From: Sambucus nigra
Lineage: Eukaryota; Streptophyta; Magnoliopsida; Dipsacales; Adoxaceae
Assembly (NCBI GenBank): GCA_949130495.1
Contig: OX422210.1
Coordinates: 28,432,681-28,496,680 of the forward strand
Direction of reading: 5' to 3'
DNA length: 64,000 nucleotides
Every line of letters starts with the position of its first letter. Within the stretch, counting starts at the first letter, position 1. The position numbers and the translations under genes are program-made. Below are positions 10,752 through 23,031 of this stretch, in pieces. The notes beneath the pieces were generated by a model. The model was not told the DNA's origin. It made no database searches and saw only the letters and a program-made list of their open reading frames with translations.

Positions 10752-11844
10752 TGTAAGGACATTTTTCTCATGTCCGAAATGTTTCATTTATTTATGTCGT
10801 ACGCCGCTGCATTTGGCACGTCACCTCACGATCTCACATGACGGCCTCTATCCCAATTCCGTGAATCAAGCATGCATTATCTCCATTATTGTGTCCCTCA
10901 TCTGCATCAACGACTTCACGTTCCTTGATTCTAGGCTCGTAATGCAAGTGGTACGCAAGAGAAGTCAAATCAGTGAAACAAGGCATGATAGGGATGTTCA
11001 AGGGAAAATTGGTAATTTTACAGCCACTGTCCGGAGGACCGGTCAACTGGAAAGTTGAAGAGCTTGCCGCAACAAAGATACTGGAAGAAACGGCACCTCA
11101 ATCCGAGCTACGGTGAACAAGTTATGGCCCGTTGAAAATGGAGATATTTACATAGAAAATTCTGGGAATTTTTCTAAGTGTTTAATCCCCAGTTCCCAGC
11201 ACACTTTCCCGAACCCAGTCCGAAACCGGTTCGGGGGGGCGAACCGGTTCGCAGGGTACCCGAACCGGTTCGGGGTACCTGTACGCTGGATAGAATTTCA
11301 GTGTTTTAAAATCGTGGGTTTCTTCATGTATTTCCCTATAAATACCAACTTCGGGGGAGTTGTTTTGCAAGACTTTAGAAGACGTTTTTGAGAGTCCAAA
11401 TACATCTAGTCTTCATATTTTTGAGTCCCAAGACTCATGTTTTGATTCACACATCCTTGCCAAATATTTGTGAATCCTTTTGCAACCCAAGAACACAACT
11501 TTGGTTTGTTCAACCCTTGTGGAGAAGCCGTTTCTCTTCTCCATTGCAGCCCTACTGGAAAGGGATAGTTCCAGCCGCGACTACAGAATTCGATACCCGA
11601 GGGTAATTCTTAGTCAACTTGTATTTTCATTGTAATCCGATTGTAAGCCGTTTTCTTACAAATTATAGTGAAAATAAATGGTTTTACCGCTGTGGGGGAT
11701 TTTTCCTTAATTGCATGTGTTTGAATGTTCTTGCGTAGATTATCAATTTATTCAATCACATACTGCTGCATGTTTAGGGTTTGTTTGTGTTAAAAGGGTT
11801 TTATATATAATTTGATCATTTGAACGCGAGCACACACGTCTTCA
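10752..11844 (+). repeat. 5' LTR of SIRE-1
   Basis: The LTR begins TGTAAGGACA and ends GTCTTCA. Three 12-bp near-palindromes of the form CGAACCGGTTCG lie at about 11221-11275, shortly before the TATA box at 11337-11344. Open frames inside the LTR are chance frames. Confidence 0.95.
11337..11344 (+). promoter_or_regulatory. TATA box of SIRE-1 5' LTR
   Basis: CTATAAATACCAAC lies downstream of the CCGGTT palindrome cluster. The same sequence at the same place occurs in the other LTR of the pair (15462) and in the solo LTR at 43579-44676, which supports a conserved core promoter. Confidence 0.65.
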
Positions 11845-11847
11845 AAT

Positions 11848-11859
11848 TGGTATCAGAGC
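11848..11859 (+). promoter_or_regulatory. Primer binding site, initiator-Met tRNA type
   Basis: TGGTATCAGAGC starts 4 bp after the 5' LTR. It is complementary to the 3' end of plant initiator methionine tRNA, the common Copia primer. Confidence 0.9.
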
Positions 11860-11932
11860 AGGTTACGCTAATTTATCGCGTATTCCTTTTTCCGCAAAAT
11901 TTTTCTAAGATATCAATTTTCTGAAAAAAAAA

Positions 11933-13330
11933 TTGATTTTTGAAAAAGTGCGTGTTCAAATGGATGAAAATGGTACCATAATCAGAAATAAGGCTAGGTT
12001 GGTCGCTCAAGGCTACACACAGATAGAGGGTGTAGACTTTGGGGAGACATTTGCTCCTGTTGCGAGGCTTGAGTCCGTCCGTCTTCTGCTCGCCATCACA
12101 TGTCATCTACGCTTTAAGGTATATCAGATGGATGTCAAGAGTGCCTTTCTGAATGGCATTCTACAGGAGGAGGTTTATGTGGAACAACCAAAAGGGTTTG
12201 AAGACCCTCAGCACCCAGAACACGTCTACTATCTTAGGAAAGCCTTGTATGGTTTGAAGCAAGCACCCCATGCTTGGTACACGAGGCTTACTTCCTATCT
12301 CTTAGCTCATGGCTTCAAGAGAGGGGGAGTAGATATGACGTTGTTCGTCAGGAGAGATGACGGTGCTATTTTGGTTGCCCAGGTCTATGTGGACGACATA
12401 GTCTTTGGATCCACATGCTCCCAGCATGCTCACCACTTTGAGGAGGAGATGAAAAGTGAGTTTGAGATGAGCATGGTTGGTGAGCTTACATTCTTCCTTG
12501 GTCTCCAGGTTCGTCAGCTAGAGGATGGGATGTTCATCTCCCAATCCAAGTATGCTAGAGACCTAGTGAAGAAATTTGGTTTAGACTCCGCTAAGCATGC
12601 ACGTACACCTATGAGTACCACTACCAAGCTTAGTAAGGACACTTCAGGCAAGGACGTAGAGCAAACCTTATATCGGAGTATGATAGGTAGTCTTCTCTAC
12701 TTGACTGCCAGTCGTCCCGACATCGCATTTAGTGTTGGAGTCTGTGCGCGATATCAGGCGTCCCCGAAAGAGTCACATTTACTTGCTCTAAAACGTATTA
12801 TTAAATACGTGAGTGGGACTCTATCATACGGTATTTGGTATTCCTTTGAGACCGATGACCGTTTGTCCGCCTATTCGGATGCCGATTGGGCTGGGAATGT
12901 AGATGGTTGTAGGAGCACTTCTGGTGGGTGTTTCTATTTTGGTTCTGCTCTTGTCTCCTGGCTGAGCAAGAAGCAAAATTCCATCTCTTTGTCCACTGCG
13001 GAGGCTGAGTACATTGCAGCCTGGAGTTGTTGCACACAACTCTTGTGGATGAAGCAAATGTTGGAGGATTATGGGATTTCACAAGACACCATGATCATTT
13101 CTTGTGATAACATGAGCGCGATACACATATCTCGTAATCCCGTCCAGCATTCGCGCACAAAACACATCAGGATACGTGAGCACTTTATTCGTCAGTTAGT
13201 TGAGGATAACACTGTATCCCTGAGTTTTGTTCCCACCGACCGTTAGTTAGCCGACATTTTCACGAAACCTTTAGATGCCCTTAGATTTGAGAGTCTTAGG
13301 AAGTCTTTGGGTATTTGCACAGTTGACTGA
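11933..13330 (+). pseudogene. SIRE-1 Copia reverse transcriptase-RNase H
   Basis: It is open from 11933 to a TAG at 13244, and the same frame continues to TGA at 13328. RT motifs: [71 protein letters not shown] and the catalytic [10 protein letters not shown]. RNase H motifs: [35 protein letters not shown] and [14 protein letters not shown]. The part upstream of the first RT block is absent and the frame begins just after the PBS leader, so a deletion joined the leader to RT. The RT and RNase H active residues look intact. Confidence 0.92.
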
Positions 13331-14863
13331 GGGGTTGGTCTATGTCTAGTATAGGATGCTTCTTCATGTTCATATCATATGCTTCCTATTGCTACTCTGT
13401 TTATATGTACCATTGCTTAGTTGTACAGCTTGTATTTATTCTTTTTACTGTTTATATTTCTTTTGAAAAAAAAAATACAAAAAGATTTTCCTTTAAGAAA
13501 ATTTTTAGAAAAAGCACAAAAAGATTTTATTTTGAAAAAGACCAAAAAGATTTTTTTTGCTTCTTTTATGGATGAGCATTTAAGATAGCCAAGTCACAAC
13601 TTCATTCCATTTATCCATGTGACTGTTTGATAGAGATTTGAGACGCTACATCATTTCATCCATGTGATTTACTTAGTATAGAGTCTTTGAGATGTAATTA
13701 GTGATATCTTCCTACATGTTTGACTCCTATATCCTTTATTTCACACATGCATGGCTATATTTGATTATTGTACTTGTCTATCTCATATTGGCTTGAGTGT
13801 TTCCATCTCAATTCTGTCTATACAATGTACAATATGCGATAAAACTTGACAAGATTGGAATGCTTGAAAAATCCGTTTTGGTGAGACTGTGTGTTTTTTA
13901 TATGAAGGGGAGGGGCTGCAAAAGGTAATCATCTATCCTTTGCGCAAAAGCCACCGTTAAAAAGGACCAAAAAAATGGAGGAATTTTAATATCCGAGGTC
14001 CAAAGAGGTTAAAAGAGCCCAAAAAATTTATAGGCAATAAAAAGCAATTCATGCCAAATATGGGCCACTTAAGTTTCACCATCAATTCTCCAAAGTTTGA
14101 GAATTTAGAATGCCTCTATTCAAAATAATATCTGAGGGAGTTTGGTTGGAGAATATAAACGGGTTTGCACTTCCTTGAAAGTCCTGAAAAAGCATAAAAT
14201 CATTTTGGACGTTATTGGTGTGAAAATCATTTTGAGCTTTGATTTGTTGATTTGATTGAGTCAATATCTTATATTGTCATTATTTTACACCAAAGGAATC
14301 ATTTGAGTTCATTCGCTAGGAATATCCAATATTCATCGTGCACATATGTCATGTTTGTATGCATTGATTTTCCTATCGAATTTGATTACACCACTTCATT
14401 TACGCTATCATCGACTTGGTTGCTTTGTGTTCATTCATGGTGTGGTTTTATCCTAGTGTCACCCCGCTCGTGCTTATTTGATTTGTTTCTCACATTTGTC
14501 TATTTGGGGACATCATAAAAATGGGGAGAATGAATTATCTTATTAATGAATTATCTTATTATGGGGGAGATTTGAAATTTGAGTTTGCTCATAAATTGAT
14601 ATATATATGTTTATCTCATCATTTCAAACTCGATATGTCACTTGGTATTTTGCTTTATCTCATGTGTGTAGGTACTACATTGATGATCACTAAATTGCAC
14701 ACCCTGATGAGAAAAGATTTGAGATTCCTGACGATTTGAAGAACAAACGATGAAGACTATTCACTTATACCTTTTCCAGTTTTGGGTTCATGGGAGGGTA
14801 GATTTGTATAGGCAATTTCATATTTAATAATTCGGATTTTTTATGTATGTACCGGCATAGACA
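13331..14863 (+). other. Noncoding 3' region of SIRE-1
   Basis: It is AT-rich, with no supported ORF. A homologous stretch occurs in SIRE-2 (about 60650-62180), for example the AAAAAGATTTTATTTTGA runs and the GGGGAGGGGCT block, so it is a conserved part of this family. In SIRE relatives this zone can hold an envelope-like ORF; I see none here. Confidence 0.75.
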
Positions 14864-14876
14864 TAGGAGGGAGATT
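14518..14876 (+). promoter_or_regulatory. Repeated polypurine tracts before the 3' LTR of SIRE-1
   Basis: AAAAATGGGGAGAA at about 14517-14530, ATGGGGGAGA at 14561-14570 and AGGAGGGAGATT at 14864-14876 are purine-rich. Only the last lies directly against the LTR. Multiple such tracts are a known feature of SIRE-type elements. Confidence 0.65.
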
Positions 14877-15969
14877 TGTAAGGACATTTTTCTCATGTCC
14901 GAAATGTTTCATTTATTTATGTCGTACGCCGCTACATTTGGCACGTCACCTCACGATCTCACATGACGGCCTCTATCCGAATTCCGGGAATCAAGCATGC
15001 ATTATCTCCATTATTGTGTCCCTCATCTGCATCAACGACTTCACGTTCCTTGATTCTAGGCTCGTAATGCAAGTGGTACGCAAGAGAAGTCAAATCACTG
15101 AAACAAGGCATGATAGGGATGTTCAAGGGCAAATTGGTAATTTTACAGCCACTGTCCGGAGGACCGGTCAACTGGAAAGTTGAAGAGCTTGCCGCAACAA
15201 AGATACTGGAAGAAACGGCACCTCAATCCGAGCTACGGTGAACAAGTTATGGCCCATTGAAAATGGAGATATTTACATAGAAAATTCTGGGAATTTTTCT
15301 AAGTGTTTAATCCCCAGTTCCCAGCACACTTTCCCGAACCCAGTCCGAAATCGGTTCGGAGGGGCGAACCGGTTCGCAGGGTACCCGAACCGGTTCGGGG
15401 TACCTGTACGCTGGATAGAATTTCAGTGTTTTAAAATCGTGGGTTTCTTCATGTATTTCCCTATAAATACCAACTTCGGGGGAGTTGTTTTGCAAGACTT
15501 TAGAAGAAGTTTTTGAGAGTCCAAATACATCTAGTCTTCATATTTTTGAGTCCCAAGACTCATGTTTTGATTCACACATCCTTGCCAAATATTTGTGAAT
15601 CCTTTTGCAACCCAAGAACATAACTTTGGTTTGTTCAACCCTTGTGGAGAAGCCGTTTCTCTTCTCCATTGCAGCCCTACTGGAAAGGGATAGTTCCAGC
15701 CGCGACTACAGAATTCGATACCCGAGGGTAATTCTTAGTCAACTTGTATTTTCATTGTAATTCGATTGTAAGCCGTTTTCTTACAAATTATAGTGAAAAT
15801 AAATGGTTTTGCTCCTGTGGGGGATTTTTCCTTAATTGCATGTGTTTGAATGTTCTTGCGTAGATTATCAATTTATTCAATCACATACTGCTGCATGTTT
15901 AGGGTTTGTTTGTGTTAAAAGGGTTTTATATATAATTTGATCATTTGAACGCGAGCACACACGTCTTCA
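14877..15969 (+). repeat. 3' LTR of SIRE-1
   Basis: It is the same length as the 5' LTR. Differences are mostly single substitutions, for example in the CCGGTT palindromes and near the U5 end. It is followed directly by the TSD GTTTC. Confidence 0.95.
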
Positions 15970-16197
15970 GTTTCATTAGTCTTTTATTTGTAGTACGTGG
16001 TACAAAAATTTTACTATTTTCAATTTATTAAGAAATTTTGTGCATATACAATGCAAAAATTAAAAATGGACCTAAAAAAAAAATACAGAGAACTTCCTAA
16101 AAAATTTGAGATTTTTTCATGATCTTCCTAAATTAGGGTCAATTAATTTGTAAATATCACAACAAATTTTGGTGTATAAACTAAGTGTGAGACTTAC

Positions 16198-16510
16198 TAT
16201 GGGAAAACACGAGGGTGGAGAAGGAGAAATATAAAATCTTCCCACATTGTTCATTACGTGAGCCGCGAAATTCTATATTACCGGTATGCTCGAGGACCTT
16301 AATGACAAGGGCAGTGATGAAGAAAAATGCCCCAGTTGTTAACCAAAGATCCATATTTAGAGGTTTCATAAAAATCCATGCATTCTTCCTCTCATCTCCC
16401 GTGATCGGGACGATTATTCGAACTCCGGACTCTGTGAAAGGTAATGTAAAATCAACGAATTTAGATCTGTTTGCAATGATAGTTACATCTCCCACAACTG
16501 CATCGAATTT
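16198..16510 (-). CDS. GLR: GLR exon 3: S1 end, M1 and pore loop
   Basis: Acceptor GACAG|AAATTC, then KFDAVVGDVTIIANRSKFVD and FTLPFTESGVRIIVP, the core of the ligand-binding lobe. M1 is LWLTTGAFFFITALVIKVLEH and the pore region is GKILYFSFSTLVFSH. The donor CATA|GTAAGT at 16198 leaves phase 1. The exon is intact. Confidence 0.92.
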
Positions 16511-17327
16511 CTGTCACATTCATACCTAAACTTTAGTAACTTCAAACTTCGTCACATAAAAAACATGTTTACGTGTATATGTTGTAGACATTTTCAGAAT
16601 TGGATACGTCATTAATGACCTTAATTAGACTTAAGTATTTATTTATCTTTTTTTCAGATTTAGTAATATTTTGGTCCAACAACCATTAAAGTTGACGATC
16701 ACAATTAATTATAGCACAAAGTTTTATTACTAGAAGTGGTAACACGTGAAGAAAAACATTTTATGTCACTAATGTGACAATTCAAGAATAAATGTTTGAG
16801 CATTTGATAAAAAAAAAAAATTAGTCCTTCACAATGACTTTAGCTTAAATTGTCATATGAGCGTTGGATACGACGTGGTAGTTCCACAACATATTTTTTT
16901 GTGGCCTCATGATAAAATTTACCAAACATGGTAATCAAATAATGTCACGTCACCTTCATATGTTTGGTAGCTACAGTCATTATCGTGCATATAATATCAC
17001 TATCATCTTTTTTAATTATAGAATTAAATTCGTTTAAAATTAAATTTGATTATTTTCTAGGAATAAGCCTGAAATTTTTGTTAAAATCGTCCACGGTTAA
17101 CAAAGTTTTTCATCAAAATTTTGCATCGTCAACTTTAATACATTTTGGATAGAAAGTACAAATGACCAAAAAATTCAAATAACGTAGTGAGACCATTGAC
17201 GAGGTACTTTGGTTCAAACATACCCTAATTTAAAATGTGTGATAGGAGTTTCAAAGAAAGAGCAGATTGGTATGTCACGTATGCTCTGATGCACTAAAAC
17301 AAGTTGAATTGGAAAAGTATAGATTAC

Positions 17328-18649
17328 CTCGAGAAACACTTGGTGAACAAGATCATTGTAAATTCCAACGCTTTTGAAAGGAATAAATTCATAAGGGACG
17401 ACATATGGTAAAGATTCCATTACTTCTTTGAATACATTTATGCAGAAACCAGTGGCACTGATAGCATTTGTTTGAGGATCTTTCTCCACTCTTGCAAATT
17501 CTTTGAACCCATTTTTTACAGGAACCCCAACCCTTAATTTCTTCTCATTCACCGGTAATTCCCAACCTTTAGGTACGACACTTGATTTCCCTGGCCATAT
17601 GATTGATCTTAAAACGGCACTTTTAGTTGTGTACACATCATTATGATTTGGCATCATTAGTTCATTTGAGATCCCATATTTTTCAGTCCAAAATCCAATT
17701 CCTCTTACCCCATTTCCGTTAACATTGATAATTCTAGAGGCCGATGACTGTAATTCCCCATTAACAAATTGGAAATCTCCACTTACTCCTTTAAACCTAA
17801 TATTCAAGATGGATTGCAATAGTTTTGGTCCAATTTGCGAGGTTCCAATGGCAGCTAAGTCTGTATTTCTCTCTCTTTTAACTGGTTTCTTGAATTGTTT
17901 GAGGGACATATCAGTCCTTTGGACTGCCGTTGCAAGTGCAAAGATGCTATCATACGCCCATAACCCAAACACATTGAGTTCAACCATTTCCATGTTCGGA
18001 TTCTCTAGTAGATTTCTCTTGTTCCATTTCTTTGTTAAATTGTCTAGCGCATTGGATCTTGGAACATATGGCTGTGCTCCTATTACTCCTTGCATGGAAT
18101 TAATAACCGTAGAATTCATAGTATCCAAGAGAATTGTGAGTGCATCTGTAATGATCCACGCATATCCCTTGCTCATCATTCCAACTTCTTCTGCCATCAA
18201 GAATAGGCGTGAAGCGAGAGATGGTAACATATGCACAACAAAAACCCTAATGTACATGCTCTTTAATTTGTAGAGTTCTTTCATAATTTGATCATCTGTG
18301 GCGAGGGGAGATATAACGCTGCGATGCTTGACATGGGTGCCGATCTCTAGCAATTCGTCCGTGAGATAAGGAACTATCCCACCTCCATAGTTAGTGTCCT
18401 CATAGACAAGTGTTACATCTCTCCACCCGATGGCTTTAACGATAGCTGCAATGGCCTTAGTGTGAGAGGTCGAAGATTGTGATGATCGGACAAAGTAAGG
18501 GGTTTCCTTATGAGAGAGGGAAGGGCTTGTGGCGGGAGAAAGTATCAGAATCTGAGCTCTGTTGCCAATGTCGATCACGAAATCTGCTTGTGTGGATCTT
18601 TGAGGCCCTACTATTGCATGCACATGCACGTTTTTCAATAGGTCTATAG
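17328..18649 (-). CDS. GLR: GLR exon 2: amino-terminal domain and S1 lobe
   Basis: It is open over 1322 nt, from an acceptor ATGCAG|C at 18649 to a donor GAG|GTAATC at 17328. It reads IDLLKNVHVHAIVGPQRSTQ, then the receptor-family ANF domain (AIVKAIGWRDVTLVYEDTNYG, FGLWAYDSIFALATAV). The start of the ligand-binding domain follows (KKLRVGVPVKNGF, SATGFCINVFKEVMESLPY, YNDLVHQV). No stop or frameshift is seen. The annotated-looking Met at 18638 is internal, because the frame continues upstream to the splice acceptor. Confidence 0.92.
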
Positions 18650-19639
18650 CTGCATTTTAGAATCCATACAACGTAATTAAGATTGCGCCTCTTAAACTTT
18701 TGCATCACTAAGGGGAATCTAATAAGCATAAGTTGTTTCCTTTACAAGAAAGCGTAGCCACTACGCCAACACTTGTATTTATTTCTGTTTTTTCTCCAAA
18801 AACAATCCTTTATATCTAAAATTTGTCAAAGTGTATAAAATTAGGACAATCTATATAATTTTATAAATTTAGTCCATGTACTAAAAATTCCATGAAAAAT
18901 AGTGAAAAATAGTACCACTGGCGCGGAACAAAAAAATAAATGTTATTGTACCACAGGGACTAGATTTATAAATGTTAATGTATCACAGAGACTAGATTTA
19001 TAAACTTGAAAAACATTATCCTAAAAATCCAAATATAGGAAGGAACATGACCTTTACCTTAATTCTCTATTTTATTAAGTCATTTATTAATTTTGTATTA
19101 TCTACATTAATATAAATATACATGTATTTGATTGATACATACATTTAATTAGTTCATGTATAAAAATTTAAATGTGGTATGTTTACATTAAATGTAATAG
19201 ATACATGTATATGTGTAGATATAATTTAGAGATCCAATAAATACTAATGTAATGTTGACATTTAAAGTGAAGTCATAAAAAGTCAAAAAATAGTTTGAAT
19301 AATAAAAAAAATTATCTCCTCATATTGAGTGTTATCTCTCAAATATTGAGTGTGTTCGTGTATTTTATTATCTGTCAAATACTTTTTTTTTTTAAATTTT
19401 GACAGTCATGTATTTGGATGAAGGGATTTCTAGAAGTTTATTAATTTGTATTTTATCCTCTAAGAAAGAGGGGTTCGCTGGTGGTGACCCTCGTGGTCAT
19501 CGTAAGCTCCATGGTAAAGGGGATAAACCTATAGGTCTCCATAAAAGTGTTGTTTATGACCCCCTAGTCATTGACGTTCATACAATCTTCGTTGGGTGAG
19601 TGATAAATCTAAGAAATTTAGCTAGTGACAAAGAATTCA

Positions 19640-20365
<726 letters not shown>

Positions 20366-20378
20366 TGACTGTATGTAC

Positions 20379-20400
20379 ACACACACACACACACACACAC
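20379..20400 (+). repeat. (AC)n microsatellite
   Basis: About 11 AC units between the two foldback copies. Confidence 0.95.
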
Positions 20401-20567
20401 GGACCAGTTCGCTTTTAAGAGTGAGGACCAGACATGTGCCACCTGGCAATGAGCCTATAAATTATTCGCTAAATTATAGGTACACTCTCTCTCTTTTCTG
20501 GGTTCACCACCTGGTGACACATGTTCGGTCCACACTCTTAAAATACAGACTGGTCCGCACAAGAGCA
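20401..20567. mobile_element. Foldback MITE, copy 2 (same family)
   Basis: About 167 bp, with arms GGACCAGTTCGCTTTTAAGA and TCTTAAAATACAGACTGGTC. It is colinear with copy 1, including the central CTCTCTCTCTTTTC block. The left tip is lost into the AC run, while the right tip keeps GCACAAGAGCA. It is more diverged than copy 1. Confidence 0.7.
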
Positions 20568-20594
20568 ATGTTGTGTATATATATATATATATAT

Positions 20595-21113
20595 AGTCTT
20601 AGATGCGAGTATGAGATGGTGCCGACCTCCATGCACATCATTATTTTTTAAATAGTAAAACATTAAAAAATTGTGATTGTTTTGGAGATAATCTTGACAA
20701 TGAGGAAATCATCTACAAAATTTTACATTAAAAAAAATTGAATACAAATGTGAGTGTGATGATCATCCAAAGTTCCAACGACAAAAAATACACATTCAAT
20801 ATTTTTTATGTCTTCTTAACAAAATAATAGAAAATGTGCACACCTCATCTATACATACCCCATACATAGTAGTTTTTTATAAATTGGTAAAAATTTATTT
20901 TATTGACATTTATTTTGTTGACGAGAACATCATCTACAAAAAAAATCATCTAAAAATCTCACCCACTTTTAAAAATGAATTTTTTGATAAATCTTTTTGT
21001 AGATGATCTCCTCACTATGAATATCATCTCAAAAATTTGATTAATGATTTAAATTTTTTATCATTTTAAAAAGATGGTCCACACATTACGTCTCAGGTCC
21101 GTATCTGAGACGA
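20595..21113. mobile_element. Foldback element of about 520 bp
   Basis: The left part (AGTCTTAGATGCGAG...GAGGAAATCATCTACAAAA) and right part (TTTTTGTAGATGATCTCCTC...ATCTGAGACG) are imperfect reverse complements over about 150-200 bp each. The interior is AT-rich and noncoding. Confidence 0.55.
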
Positions 21114-22666
21114 CCTATGTGTGTGTGGTTTTTGGTCAGATAATAAGGAATGTGCAAGGACACTATGGCATGCAAGTTACATGCCGGTTAAGTGAAAAAC
21201 ACCCGATGATACACGTACTTCTCTTTTGAAGATTTTTAACATCACGTGTTAAAATAATCATTATACAACATATTTTTAAAAAAAAAACACCTCAAAATAT
21301 TTTCTACAATTATTGAAAGCTTGGGATCGATTTTAAAAATATGTGGAAACAGTGGGCCGACACATATATGAACCGATTTTTTTCGAAATGATCCTAAATT
21401 GTTAGCTGTCCTGGAAAATCTTATAGACTTTTTATTTTAATATTTTTTGAGAAAATTGGGAGTTGGGCAGGAGTATGAAATATTCTATCAAATTAAAATT
21501 CAACGCGCAAATAAAATTCATAGGGAGTAAGTAAAATTAGCGGCAAGTAGCTGGATAATGGTGATTGTCAATATAAGGCGTGCCAACAAACTACACATGT
21601 TTGTGTAAGTTTTAAATGCTGGGTTTATAGCATGTTTATATTGACTAATGTGTTGATTTATTCTTAACCCGACAAGGGAACAGTTTGGGTCATGTGTGTA
21701 TCGGGTCTTATAGCCTCAAGTCTTATCGGGTTTGGCCAAAACCATTTCTTTTATTATCATGTAAAGAATACAAATTCATATATGGTTTGTTTTCTTATTG
21801 AAATCCACGAGCACAACTAATTATTATCCATTAATAAGGTGACTATATTAAAAATGACTCGAGATTGATTGGAAATTCACATGACATGTTGTGCTCGCGT
21901 TGAGCATTTTTTACACGAATAAATGTCATGTTATTTCGTGTCCGTGTCAAAATTATGTTATGTAACCGCATTAATTATATTTACTTGTGTTATCACGTCC
22001 ACTTATGTTTTATTGAACATATATTATAAAATCATGCGAGTTATGTCCTTTTGTGTTTTAAACGGGTCATGTTCTTTTGAGATAGAAAAAAAAACGTGAA
22101 TAAGTTGCGGCATGTGTGGAAAAAAACTTTGCTGTGTTACATTAGCTCCCAAACATAATTCAAAAACACGAAATGTTATCCCCACCCTTTAAGTAAACCG
22201 TGTTTTTCGTTTGACATGTGACTAGTCTTATTGAATTTTATAATGTCCTTAGGCACAAGATACCAATCGCATGGTAGTTATCATTTGACAATATGAAAGC
22301 ATATTATAAGTTAGACTCAATAATGACCTAAACACAATAAGGGCCCATCCATTAAGTGATCATGCGTGCCAATTCATGTTGTGTAAATTTTTTTTGTCAA
22401 ATAAAAAGAGAAGCTTTATTTAAAACAGAATTATTTGACACGTGATATCCTTAACAGCAGAACTAAATGATGAGCAACCCCTCTCATCACTGTCTACAAG
22501 AGGACCCAAAATTGGACGTGACACAAACTGAGTTATACATGACTTGTTTATAGTTACGTATGAGTAACACAAATCTAAACACCAAAACAAACGCAACAAG
22601 ACCCGTTAAGGGCAAGATTTCACCTAATTAAATTCATTAATCAAATTAAAAGAAAAGATTAAGTAC

Positions 22667-22919
22667 CTGCAGATGCTGCCTCAACAATCTCACTCTTGGA
22701 ATCCCTATAATGAAGGACAATCTTGGTGGTGTAATTTTGACCACTGCCACCATAGAAATCCTCAAGGGCCGTTAACATGCATGTTTGTCCCATCTTCCCC
22801 ACTGGAGTTTCCAAATCAAGAATAACCCCAATATCAACTTCCACAACTGCACCCATTGGTGCGCTATATAAGCAGCTCATCCAAATTATAACAACTAGCA
22901 CATATTGGTGATAACCCAT
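22667..22919 (-). CDS. GLR: GLR exon 1: signal peptide and start of amino-terminal domain
   Basis: The ATG at 22919 opens MGYHQYVLVVIIWMSCLYSA, a clear hydrophobic signal peptide. VEVDIGVILDLETPVGKMGQ follows, the usual start of the bacterial periplasmic-binding-like domain in plant GLRs. The donor is CAG|GTACTT at 22667/22666, phase 1. A TATA-like stretch lies about 105 bp upstream, at 23024-23031, so this start is plausible. Confidence 0.88.
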
Positions 22920-23023
22920 TATTTCGAAGAAATGTTTAGCACATTTAATTCGAGAGTGTTTGAAATATCATGTAAATTTGAAACTATTGTGTGACCATTT
23001 ACTTTATGTACTGGTCTCTCCCT

Positions 23024-23031
23024 ATATATAC
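23024..23031 (-). promoter_or_regulatory. Possible TATA box of the GLR gene
   Basis: TATATATA reads on the - strand about 105 bp upstream of the ATG, which would leave a 5' UTR of about 70-80 nt. It is a low-complexity match, so only suggestive. Confidence 0.4.

Larger units (their letters stand above)
10752..15969 (+). mobile_element. SIRE-1: Ty1/Copia SIRE/Maximus-type derivative in GLR intron 3
   Basis: Two LTRs of exactly 1093 bp flank 3032 bp of interior. The target site duplication GTTTC is perfect (10747-10751 and 15970-15974). The interior has an initiator-Met-type PBS, an RT-RNase H reading frame, a long noncoding 3' region and several polypurine-like tracts, a layout typical of the SIRE/Maximus lineage. 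Gag, protease and integrase are absent, so it is a deletion derivative that needed helper proteins or lost the region after insertion. About 14 LTR differences by eye mean a young insertion. It is opposite in strand to the GLR gene. Confidence 0.95.

Noticed and set aside
10813..11391. Open frames on both strands repeated at 14938-15516
   Set aside because: They lie inside the SIRE-1 LTRs and recur only because the LTRs are copies; frames are not kept in SIRE-2 or the solo LTR.
11848..11859. TGGTATCAGAGC words considered as tRNA gene fragments
   Set aside because: They are primer binding sites directly after LTR ends; no cloverleaf follows.
12801..13082. Antisense open frames over Copia RNase H
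   Set aside because: Shadows of the RT-RNase H frame; composition follows the coding strand.
17725..18273. 182-codon + strand frame
   Set aside because: Shadow of GLR exon 2, which has recognisable protein domains on the - strand.
21540..22110. Possible second hAT-like element, with CGTGTCCGTGTC and GGGTC words
   Set aside because: Words recall the 51824 element, but no terminal repeats or TSD could be found.
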